Assembly: GCA_050247235.1 (NCBI GenBank)
Contig: JBFWUN010000016.1
Location: 12,338 to 76,337 of the forward strand
Length of the DNA stretch: 64,000 bases
Direction of reading: 5' to 3'
Origin: CAIKBL01 sp050247235
Lineage (GTDB): Bacteria > Pseudomonadota > Gammaproteobacteria > Ga0077536
The notes under the pieces were generated by a model. That model was not told where the DNA came from and ran no database searches. It was given only the letters and a program-made list of their open reading frames with translations. Both the position numbers and the translations under genes were made by a program. This document shows positions 32,847 to 40,776 of the stretch, piece after piece (the first letter of the stretch is position 1; each line of letters starts with the position of its first letter).

Positions 32847-33887
32847 ATGCCCGAGTCCGCAATCAATCCCGTGACGTGGGACGGCGACGCGCTCCTCCTG
32901 CTCGATCAGCGCGCGCTGCCCGATCGCGAGACCTACTTGCGCTGCACGTCCGCGGCCGCGGTCGTGGACGCCATCGTGACGATGGTGGTACGCGGCGCGC
33001 CGGCAATCGGCATTGCCGGGGCCTACGGCGTAGTGCTCGCCGCGCGGGACGCGTGGGCGACAGGGCGTGATGCCTGGCAGGAACGCATGCGGCCCGCGCT
33101 GCACGCGTTGCGCGAGGCCCGGCCGACGGCAGTGAACCTGGCGTGGGCCGTGGACCGCATGTGGCGCGTCAGCGCGTCCCTGTCCGGTGACCCGGTGTCC
33201 GCGCTGACGCAGGAAGCGGACCGGATCCTCGCCGCGGACCTGGCGGCGAACCGGCGCATGGGCGCGCTCGGCGCCGAGTACCTGGCGCGCGGTTCGCGCG
33301 TCATCACCCACTGCAATGCCGGTGCCCTCGCCACCGCCGGCCACGGGACCGCGCTCGGGGTCATCCGCAGCGCGCACGCGGCCGGTCGGCTCGCCGAGGT
33401 GTTCGCCACGGAGACCCGTCCGTGGCTGCAGGGTGCGCGGCTCACGGCGTGGGAGTTGCACCGTGATGGCATTCCGGTGCGTGTCATCACCGACGGCAGC
33501 GCCGCCCACGTGATGCGCACGCGCGGGATCGGTTGGGTCATCGTCGGTGCCGATCGGGTGGCAGCGAACGGCGACGTCGCGAACAAGATCGGCACCTACG
33601 CGCTGGCCGTCGCCGCCCGGCATCACGGCGTACGCCTGATGGTCGTTGCGTCGACCTCCACAATCGATCCCGACACCGCGACCGGCGACGACATTCCCAT
33701 CGAGGAACGCGCCGCGAAGGAAGTTCTCGAAGTGGCCGGCACACGTTTCGCGGCCGCGGGAGTCGACGCGCTGAATCCCGTGTTCGACGTCACGCCGGCC
33801 GCGCTCGTGGACCTGCTGGTGACCGAGCGCGGCTGCCTTGCGGGGCCTGACGCGGCCGGGATCGCGGCACTCCTCGCGGGCCCCTGA
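32847..33887 (+). CDS. mtnA: Methylthioribose-1-phosphate isomerase
   Basis: MtnA isomerises methylthioribose 1-phosphate to methylthioribulose 1-phosphate in the methionine salvage pathway. The 346-residue protein is related to eIF2B and has VRGAPAIGIAGAYG near residue 45, the catalytic Cys in THCNAGALATAGHGTALG and the Asp of VGADRVAANGDVANKIGTY. It starts at 32847 (MPESAINPVTWDG). It is divergent from the deaminase gene, with about 58 bases between. The other salvage enzymes (mtnB, C, D) are not in this window. Confidence 0.95.
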   Translation: MPESAINPVTWDGDALLLLDQRALPDRETYLRCTSAAAVVDAIVTMVVRGAPAIGIAGAYGVVLAARDAWATGRDAWQERMRPALHALREARPTAVNLAWAVDRMWRVSASLSGDPVSALTQEADRILAADLAANRRMGALGAEYLARGSRVITHCNAGALATAGHGTALGVIRSAHAAGRLAEVFATETRPWLQGARLTAWELHRDGIPVRVITDGSAAHVMRTRGIGWVIVGADRVAANGDVANKIGTYALAVAARHHGVRLMVVASTSTIDPDTATGDDIPIEERAAKEVLEVAGTRFAAAGVDALNPVFDVTPAALVDLLVTERGCLAGPDAAGIAALLAGP

Positions 33888-33923
33888 AGACCCTCCCGAC
33901 GGGTTACTGAAGCGATCCCGCCG

Positions 33924-33932
33924 TGCTACAAT
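33924..33932 (+). promoter_or_regulatory. Candidate extended -10 promoter of gyrA
   Basis: TGCTACAAT combines an extended TGN element with TACAAT, about 94 bases before the gyrA start. The -35 region is poor. It lies in the 138-base gap between mtnA and gyrA, which also has an AT-rich patch at 33961-33980. Prediction only. Confidence 0.35.
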
Positions 33933-34025
33933 CCGGCGGCCTTTCGGTTCGCGTGTTTCCCTTAAAACTTAAGAACTTAGATTGTCGTTTCCCCAACTCC
34001 TCCGTACCCATGCAGATGACCCGAA

Positions 34026-36623
34026 ATGGTTGACTTCGCGCGCCAGCTAATCCCGATCAACATCGAGGACGAGATGCGCCACTCCTACATGGAGTACGCG
34101 ATGAGCGTGATCGTGGGGCGTGCGCTGCCGGATGTCCGCGACGGGCTGAAGCCGGTCCACCGGCGCGTGCTGTTCGCGATGCACGAGGCGAACAACGTCT
34201 GGAACCGCGCCTACGTCAAGTGCGCCCGGGTGGTCGGCGACGTGATGGGCAAGTATCACCCGCACGGCGACAACGCGATTTACGACACCCTGGTGCGGAT
34301 GGCGCAGGACTTCTCGCTGCGCTACACGCTGATCGACGGCCAGGGCAACTTCGGATCCGTCGACGGCGATGCGCCGGCTGCCATGCGCTACACCGAGTGC
34401 CGGCTGGCCCGCATCTCGGCACAGCTGCTCGAGGACATCGACCGCGAAACGGTCGACTTCGTGCCGAACTACGACGGCAAGGAGCAGGAGCCGACGGTGC
34501 TGCCGGCGCGGATCCCGAACCTGCTGGTCAACGGGGCGAGCGGCATCGCTGTCGGGATGGCCACCAACATCCCGCCGCACAACCTCGGCGAAATCATCGA
34601 CGCATGCATCGCGCTGATCGGGAACCCGGCGCTGACGGTCGAAGATCTCATGCGGCTCGTGCCGGGACCGGATTTCCCCACCGCCGGCATCATCAACGGG
34701 GCGGCGGGTATCCGCGAGGCATACCGGACGGGCCGTGGCCGCATCCTCGTGCGGGCAAAGGCCGAGATCGAGGACGACGGCGACGGTCAGCGCATCGTTG
34801 TCAGCGAACTGCCGTACCAGGTCAACAAGGCGCGGCTGATGGAGAAGATCGCCGAACTCGTGAAGGAGAAGAAGATCTCCGGGATCCGCGAGCTGCGCGA
34901 CGAATCGGACAAGCACGGCATGCGCATGGTGATCGAGCTCAAGCGCGGCGAACTTGCGGAAGTGCTGTTGAACAACCTGTACCAGCACACCCAGATGCAG
35001 ACTGTGTTCGGCATCAATACCGTCGCGCTGGTCGACGGTCAGCCGCGCACACTCGACCTGAAGTCGCTGCTGGAGTGCTTCCTGCGCCATCGCCGCGAGG
35101 TGGTGACGCGGCGGACAATTTTCGAGCTGCGCAAGGCGCGGGAACGCGCGCACATCCTCGAAGGGCTCGCAGTTGCGCTCGCCAGCATCGACGAGGTCAT
35201 CGCGCTGATCAAAGCCGCCGCGGGCCCGAACGAAGCGCGGCAGGCGCTCACCGAGCGGGCGTGGGCGCCCGGTGTCGTGCTCACGATGCTCGAACGCGCC
35301 GGTGCCGCGGTGTCGCGGCCGGAAGACCTGCCGGAGGGCTGCGGACTGCACCCGGACGGATATCACCTGTCCGAACGCCAGGCGAAGGAAATCCTGGAGA
35401 TGCGCCTGCAGCGACTCACCGCGCTTGAACAGGACAAGATACTGGACGAGTACCGTGAGATCCTGCTGCGCATCGACGACCTCCTCGACATCCTGTCCAG
35501 GCCCGAACGGCTCCTGACCGTGATTCGCGATGAACTGACGGAAATCCGCGAAAACTTCGGCGACGTGCGCCGCACGCGGATTGAAACCACCCAGGAAGAT
35601 CTGTCGCTCGAGGACCTGATCAGCCCGGAGGACGTGGTGGTCACGCTGTCGCACATGGGTTACGCGAAGTCGCAGCCCATCGCGGCGTACCGCTCGCAGC
35701 GGCGGGGCGGCAAGGGCAAGACGGCCACAACCACCCGCGACGAGGATTTCGTCGACAAGCTGTTCGTGGCGAACACCCACGACACGCTGCTCAACTTCTC
35801 CAACCACGGGAAGATCTACTGGCTGAAGGTCTACGAGCTTCCGCAGGCCGGGCGCTCGGCGCGCGGCAAGCCGCTCGTGAACCTGCTGCCGCTCGCGGAG
35901 GGCGAGCGCATCACCGCGATGCTCCCGATCAAGGAATACGATCCGAACCTGTTCGTGCTGATGGCGACCCGCCGTGGCACCGTCAAGAAAACCTCCCTGG
36001 CGGAGTACTCACGTCCGCGTGCGAGCGGGATCATCGCAGTCGATCTGGACGTGGACGACAGCCTCGTGGGGGTCGTGCTGACGGACGGCAGCCGCGACGT
36101 GATGCTCGTGAGCTCGGATGGCAAGGCGGTGCGCTTCGCCGAGCGCGAAGTGCGCCCGATGGGCCGCAACGCACACGGCGTGCGCGGCCTGCGCCTGGCG
36201 GACGCGCAGCACCTGATCGCGCTGATCCCGGTGGATCAGTCGCGCAACATCCTGGTCGCGACCGAGAACGGCTACGGCAAGCAGACGCGCGTCGACGAGT
36301 TCCCGCTGCACGGTCGCGGCGGTCAGGGGGTGATTGCGATCCAGACGAGCGCGCGAAACGGCCAGGTGGTCGGCGCGGTGGCGGTGGCGGCCGGCGAGGA
36401 GATCATGCTGATCAGCGACCGCGGCACGCTGGTGCGCACCCCCGTGGAAGGCGTCTCGGTGCTCGGGCGCAATACCCAGGGCGTGCGGCTCATCTCGCTG
36501 GGTGAAGGGGAGAAGCTGGTCGGGATCGAGCCGATCGCGGACGCCGGCGGCGAGACGAATGGCGAAGAGGGCGATCCGGAGATCGAACCGGGCGGAACCG
36601 ACGGCGCGGAAGAGGAGGGTTGA
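34026..36623 (+). CDS. gyrA: DNA gyrase subunit A
   Basis: GyrA forms the breakage-reunion core of gyrase and with GyrB adds negative supercoils. The 865-residue protein has the catalytic Tyr near residue 122 (AAMRYTE), the quinolone region HPHGDNAIYD around residues 78-87, and the C-terminal GyrA box QRRGGKG that marks it as GyrA rather than ParC, followed by beta-pinwheel repeats and a short acidic tail. Codon 83 is Asn, not the usual Ser of E. coli; Asp87 is kept. The ribosome site before 34026 is weak. It is followed by pheA after a gap of 45 bases. Confidence 0.97.
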   Translation: MVDFARQLIPINIEDEMRHSYMEYAMSVIVGRALPDVRDGLKPVHRRVLFAMHEANNVWNRAYVKCARVVGDVMGKYHPHGDNAIYDTLVRMAQDFSLRYTLIDGQGNFGSVDGDAPAAMRYTECRLARISAQLLEDIDRETVDFVPNYDGKEQEPTVLPARIPNLLVNGASGIAVGMATNIPPHNLGEIIDACIALIGNPALTVEDLMRLVPGPDFPTAGIINGAAGIREAYRTGRGRILVRAKAEIEDDGDGQRIVVSELPYQVNKARLMEKIAELVKEKKISGIRELRDESDKHGMRMVIELKRGELAEVLLNNLYQHTQMQTVFGINTVALVDGQPRTLDLKSLLECFLRHRREVVTRRTIFELRKARERAHILEGLAVALASIDEVIALIKAAAGPNEARQALTERAWAPGVVLTMLERAGAAVSRPEDLPEGCGLHPDGYHLSERQAKEILEMRLQRLTALEQDKILDEYREILLRIDDLLDILSRPERLLTVIRDELTEIRENFGDVRRTRIETTQEDLSLEDLISPEDVVVTLSHMGYAKSQPIAAYRSQRRGGKGKTATTTRDEDFVDKLFVANTHDTLLNFSNHGKIYWLKVYELPQAGRSARGKPLVNLLPLAEGERITAMLPIKEYDPNLFVLMATRRGTVKKTSLAEYSRPRASGIIAVDLDVDDSLVGVVLTDGSRDVMLVSSDGKAVRFAEREVRPMGRNAHGVRGLRLADAQHLIALIPVDQSRNILVATENGYGKQTRVDEFPLHGRGGQGVIAIQTSARNGQVVGAVAVAAGEEIMLISDRGTLVRTPVEGVSVLGRNTQGVRLISLGEGEKLVGIEPIADAGGETNGEEGDPEIEPGGTDGAEEEG

Positions 36624-36668
36624 TGCGGGACGCGTGCGGCCATCCGGGCCGACCCAACTGAGCGGCAC

Positions 36669-37754
36669 ATGCGGGAAGAGGACGCACTGAGGGCGGTTCG
36701 CGCGGAGATCGATGCGATCGACGCGGAACTGCTGCGCCTGGTCAACGCGCGGGCACGCTGCGCGATCGAAGTTGGGAGGATCAAGCGCGCCGGGGGCGCG
36801 ACCACTTCACTTTACCGTGCGGAGCGCGAGGCGGCGGTGCTCCGCCGGGTGCGCGATACCAACCCCGGTCCGTTGCCGAGTGTCGACGCGGTGCGCATCG
36901 TGCGCGAGATCATGTCCGCGTGCCTCGCGCTGGAGGAGCCGCCGACGGTGGCATATTTTGGCCCGGCAGGGACCTACACCCACGCCGCGGCGCAGAAGCA
37001 CTTTGGCAGTGCGGTGCACCTGCTGCCGCACCCCGGCATCGACGACGTGGTGCGCGAAGTCGAAGCCGGCGGGGTGCAGTTCGGCGTGGTGCCGATCGAG
37101 AACTCGCTCGAGGGGCCCGTGAACCTGTCGCACGACCTGCTGTATGCGTCCAGTCTCGTCGTGTGCGGTGAGGTGGTGCTGGCAATCCATCATCAGCTGC
37201 TGACGAACGCACGCCACCCCTCGGAGATCAAGCGGGTGTATGCCCACAGCCAGGCCCTCGCGCAGTGCCGGCATTGGCTGGACGGCCACTGCCCGCAGGC
37301 GGAACGGGTTGCCGCGAGCAGCAATGCCGAAGCCGCGCGGCTCGTCTCCCGCGAACCCGATGCGGCCGCGATCGCGGGCTCCATTGCGGCGGATCTCTAC
37401 GGCCTGCCGGTGCTCGCTGCGAATATCGAGGACCGCGCCGACAACACCACGCGCTTTCTGGTACTTGGCCGTGAGGCCATCGCGCCTACCGGGGACGACG
37501 TCACCTCGCTGGTGTTCAGCACGCAGAACCGCGCGGGTGCGCTGTGTGACGCGCTGCGCGCGTTCGCAGACGCGAAGATCAGCATGAGCCGCCTGCAGTC
37601 CCGGCCACTTCGCCAGGGCAGCTGGGATTACCTGTTTTTCGTGGATATCGCCGGGCATCAACAGGATCCTCAGGTCGCCGCGGCACTCGAAGCGTTGCGC
37701 GATGCCACGTCGATGTGCCGCATCCTCGGCTCCTACCCGCGGGCCGTGCTGTGA
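36669..37754 (+). CDS. pheA: Bifunctional chorismate mutase / prephenate dehydratase (P-protein)
   Basis: PheA takes chorismate to phenylpyruvate for phenylalanine synthesis. Of 361 residues, about 1-90 are an AroQ chorismate mutase (RAEIDAIDAELLRLVNARARCAIEVG), about 95-275 are prephenate dehydratase (YFGPAGTYTHAAAQKHFG, VPIENSLEGPVN, DNTTRFLVLG), and about 280-361 are an ACT domain that binds phenylalanine (NRAGALCDALRAFAD, SRPLRQGSWDYLFFVDI). No leader peptide or attenuator was seen. It follows gyrA directly; serC, often between them, is absent, as is hisC after pheA. Confidence 0.96.
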   Translation: MREEDALRAVRAEIDAIDAELLRLVNARARCAIEVGRIKRAGGATTSLYRAEREAAVLRRVRDTNPGPLPSVDAVRIVREIMSACLALEEPPTVAYFGPAGTYTHAAAQKHFGSAVHLLPHPGIDDVVREVEAGGVQFGVVPIENSLEGPVNLSHDLLYASSLVVCGEVVLAIHHQLLTNARHPSEIKRVYAHSQALAQCRHWLDGHCPQAERVAASSNAEAARLVSREPDAAAIAGSIAADLYGLPVLAANIEDRADNTTRFLVLGREAIAPTGDDVTSLVFSTQNRAGALCDALRAFADAKISMSRLQSRPLRQGSWDYLFFVDIAGHQQDPQVAAALEALRDATSMCRILGSYPRAVL

Positions 37755-37788
37755 TCGGCCGACGCGGTGGCACCGTGGAGGTCGCGCG

Positions 37789-38658
37789 ATGATCAACAGG
37801 CTCGCTGTGCTCGGCGTCGGCCTTATTGGCGGATCGCTGGCGCGCGCACTGCGCGCCCGGGGGCTCGTGCGGGAAGTCGTCGGATGCGGCCGTGACGAAG
37901 CAAACCTGCGCCGCGGCGTCGAACTCGGCGTGATCGATCGCTACACGTTCGACCCCGCGGTGGCGGCGGCACACGCGGACATCGTGGTCGTCGCGGTCAC
38001 GCTCGGCGCCACGGCGGACATTCTCGCCCGGATCGCGCCGGCTGTCGGGCCGGGGACGATCGTGACCGATGTCGGCAGCACCAAGCAGAGCGTCATCGCG
38101 GCCGCGCAGGCGAATCTCGGGGAACACTATCCGCGCTTCGTGCCGGGCCACCCGATCGCCGGCGGTGAGCGCACCGGCGTGGAAGCCTCCAACCCTGTGC
38201 TGTACGAGCGGCACCGCGTGATCCTGACACCCACTCCGGAAACGGATCCGTCCGCGGTAACCACCGTTGAGCAGATGTGGACTGCGGCCGGTGCACACGT
38301 CACGCGAATGACACCGGCACATCACGACGAAGTGCTCGCCGCGACGAGCCACCTTCCGCACATGCTGGCGTTCGCGCTCGTCGACTGCCTTGCGGAATTG
38401 AGCGAAGCCGGCGAGATATTCGACTACGCCGCCGGCGGTTTCCGCGATTTCACGCGCATCGCGTCGAGCAGTCCGGACATGTGGCGCGACATCGCGCTCC
38501 ACAACCGGGAAGCGCTCGCGACGATGTGCGCGCGCTTCGAGCACACCTTCGGGTCGCTGCGCCGAGCGCTGGCGGCCGGCGACGGCGAGGCGCTGCAGGC
38601 GATGTTCGCGCGCGCCAAGCAGGCGCGTGACGCCTACCTCGCGCGGAGCGGGCGTTGA
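37789..38658 (+). CDS. tyrA: Prephenate/arogenate dehydrogenase
   Basis: A 289-residue NAD(P)-dependent dehydrogenase that decarboxylates prephenate to hydroxyphenylpyruvate, or arogenate to tyrosine; the choice cannot be made from sequence. It has the Rossmann start LAVLGVGLIGGSLARAL, TDVGSTKQSV, PGHPIAGGERTGVEA and SHLPHMLAFALVD. The start at 37789 has GGAGG seven bases before it. It overlaps aroA (TTGA). Confidence 0.93.
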   Translation: MINRLAVLGVGLIGGSLARALRARGLVREVVGCGRDEANLRRGVELGVIDRYTFDPAVAAAHADIVVVAVTLGATADILARIAPAVGPGTIVTDVGSTKQSVIAAAQANLGEHYPRFVPGHPIAGGERTGVEASNPVLYERHRVILTPTPETDPSAVTTVEQMWTAAGAHVTRMTPAHHDEVLAATSHLPHMLAFALVDCLAELSEAGEIFDYAAGGFRDFTRIASSSPDMWRDIALHNREALATMCARFEHTFGSLRRALAAGDGEALQAMFARAKQARDAYLARSGR

Positions 38659-39956
38659 CCGCGGAAGACACCCTCGTCGCCCGGCCCGGTGGCACGCTGC
38701 GCGGGACCCTGCGCGTCCCCGGCGACAAATCCATTTCGCATCGATCCGTCATGCTCGGTGCCCTCGCCGAGGGGATGACCGAGGTGCGTGACTGCCTGAT
38801 GGGGGAGGATGTGCGCGCGACCATCGGCGCATTGCGTGCGATGGGCGTGCGAATCGACGAACTCGAGGATGGCAGGCTGCTGTGCGTGCACGGTGTCGGG
38901 CTGCGTGGCCTGATGCCGCCGTCCACGGTGCTCGACTGCGGCAATTCGGGCACCTCGATGCGCCTGCTGTGCGGCATCATCGCCGGCGCGGGACTGGGCG
39001 CCACACTGACCGGCGACGCCTCGCTGCGCCGGCGGCCGATGCGTCGCGTGACCGACCCGCTGGGTGCAATGGGCGCGACTATCGTCACCGCGGATGGCGG
39101 GACGCCACCGTTGACGATCAGGGCGGGCGCGCGCGTGCGTGCAATCGACTTCACGCTGCCGGTCGCGAGCGCCCAGGTGAAATCCGCGGTGCTGCTCGCC
39201 GGGCTTTTCGCCGACGGTACCACGTGTGTCACGGAGCCCGCTCCCACCCGCGATCACACCGAACGCATGCTGCGCGGGTTCGGCGTGAACGTCACGCAGG
39301 ACGGGCCGCGCGCGTGCGTGCGGGGGGGACAACGGCTGCGGGCCACGACGATCCGGGTGCCGGCCGACATCTCCTCCGCCGCGTTCTTCCTGGTGGGCGC
39401 GGCGCTCGCCGGCGAACCGCTGACGCTCGAAGCGGTGGGCGTGAATCCCACGCGCACCGGCGTGCTCGAGATCCTCCGCCTGATGGGCGCCGACCTCGTG
39501 TGCGGCAATCCGCGCGAAATCGGCGGCGAACCGGTAGCCGACATCACCGTCCGCCCGGCGCCGCTCCACGGCGTGGACGTCCCGCCGGCGCTGGTTCCCC
39601 TTGCGATCGACGAGTTCCCGGCGCTGTTCGTCGCGGCTGCGGCGGCCCGGGGCCGTACCCGGGTGACCGGCGCGGAGGAACTGCGCCACAAGGAAAGCGA
39701 CCGGATCGAAACGATGGCCACAGGGCTGCGTGCGCTCGGTGTGCGGGTCAACACGCTGCCGGACGGCATTGAAATCGACGGCGGACCGATGGGCGGAGGG
39801 GTCATCGAGAGTCACGGCGATCATCGCATCGCGATGGCATTTGCGATGGCGAGCCTGCGTGCGCGCGCGCCGATCACGATCCACGGGTGCGCGGCAATCG
39901 CGACCTCCTTCCCCGGCTTCGTGACGCTGGCGCGTACGGCCGGCCTCGCGATCTGA
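38655..39956 (+). CDS. aroA: 3-phosphoshikimate 1-carboxyvinyltransferase (EPSP synthase), class II type
   Basis: AroA joins phosphoenolpyruvate to shikimate 3-phosphate, the target step of glyphosate. The 433-residue protein has GDKS at 23-26, SAQVK at 172-176, RDHTE at 199-203 and NPTR at 264-267, the four motifs I know as the class II EPSP synthase marks. The glycine corresponding to E. coli Gly96 is retained (GNSGTSMRL, Gly99), so strong glyphosate tolerance is not implied. The start is a TTG at 38655 that overlaps the tyrA stop. It leads to cmk after nine bases. Confidence 0.95.
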   Translation: MTAEDTLVARPGGTLRGTLRVPGDKSISHRSVMLGALAEGMTEVRDCLMGEDVRATIGALRAMGVRIDELEDGRLLCVHGVGLRGLMPPSTVLDCGNSGTSMRLLCGIIAGAGLGATLTGDASLRRRPMRRVTDPLGAMGATIVTADGGTPPLTIRAGARVRAIDFTLPVASAQVKSAVLLAGLFADGTTCVTEPAPTRDHTERMLRGFGVNVTQDGPRACVRGGQRLRATTIRVPADISSAAFFLVGAALAGEPLTLEAVGVNPTRTGVLEILRLMGADLVCGNPREIGGEPVADITVRPAPLHGVDVPPALVPLAIDEFPALFVAAAAARGRTRVTGAEELRHKESDRIETMATGLRALGVRVNTLPDGIEIDGGPMGGGVIESHGDHRIAMAFAMASLRARAPITIHGCAAIATSFPGFVTLARTAGLAI

Positions 39957-39965
39957 CGGCCCCGC

Positions 39966-40658
39966 ATGTCCGGGGCGACCGATTCCCGCGCGCCGGTGAT
40001 CGCGATCGACGGTCCGAGCGGCACCGGCAAAGGCACGCTGTGCCAGCGCCTGGCAGACCTCCTCGGCTGGCATTTTCTCGACAGCGGTGTGCTGTACCGG
40101 CTGGTGGGTTATTTCGCACGCCTGCGCGGGGTCGCGCTGGATGATGGTGCGGCGCTGGGCGCACTGGCCGCCACGCTGCCGGTGGAGTTCCGCTCGACGC
40201 CGACCGGTCCGGAAATCTACCTCGCAGGCGAACGCGTGACCGACAAGGTCCGGGACGAAGCCGTCGGGGCGGCCGCGTCACAGGTGGCCGCGTGGCCGGC
40301 GGTGCGTGCGGCGCTGCTCGATCGGCAGCGGGGCATGCGGCGCCTCCCGGGACTGGTCGCAGACGGGCGCGACATGGGCACCGTGGTCTTTCCCGACGCG
40401 GCGCTCAAGGTCTTCCTGACCGCGAGTCCGGAGACGCGCGCGATGAGGCGATATAACCAGTTGAAGGGCAAGGGAATTGATGTTAGTCTCGCGCCGCTCT
40501 TGGAGGACATCCGCGCGCGCGACGAACGCGATGCCCAGCGCGCGGTGGCGCCGCTGAAGCCCGCACCCGACGCCGTCATCCTCGACACGACCCTGCTCGG
40601 AATTTCCGAGGTCGAAGACCGCGTGATGCACATGATCAGTGCCCGCGGACTTCGCTGA
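39966..40658 (+). CDS. cmk: Cytidylate kinase
   Basis: Cmk phosphorylates CMP and dCMP with ATP. The 230-residue protein has the P-loop IDGPSGTGKGTLCQRLA, GWHFLDSGVLYR (nucleotide binding), DGRDMGTVVFPDA, and RYNQLKGKGIDV near the C-terminus. The aroA-cmk-rpsA order is the standard one. It ends 118 bases before rpsA, a gap that holds the rpsA leader. Confidence 0.96.
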   Translation: MSGATDSRAPVIAIDGPSGTGKGTLCQRLADLLGWHFLDSGVLYRLVGYFARLRGVALDDGAALGALAATLPVEFRSTPTGPEIYLAGERVTDKVRDEAVGAAASQVAAWPAVRAALLDRQRGMRRLPGLVADGRDMGTVVFPDAALKVFLTASPETRAMRRYNQLKGKGIDVSLAPLLEDIRARDERDAQRAVAPLKPAPDAVILDTTLLGISEVEDRVMHMISARGLR

Positions 40659-40722
40659 ATGCGCGGAATGTCCATTTGTTCAACCCAGCAACCCTGATCG
40701 CAGGGCAACGTGGCCGTGCCCA

Positions 40723-40740
40723 GCACCGGGCTCCCGGTGC
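40723..40740 (+). promoter_or_regulatory. Hairpin in the rpsA leader
   Basis: GCACCGG (40723-40729) and CCGGTGC (40734-40740) are perfect complements around a four-base loop. The hairpin lies about 37 bases before the rpsA GTG. Ribosomal protein S1 represses its own translation in enteric bacteria through leader structure, so this is a candidate element for the same purpose; no T-run follows it, so it is not a terminator. Confidence 0.4.
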
Positions 40741-40776
40741 CGGCCCCCGCGTCCCGATCAGAGCGAGAAAGTTATC

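Noticed and set aside
34047..35807. A 586-codon open frame on the minus strand
   Set aside because: Antisense to gyrA; no family signature and no ribosome site.
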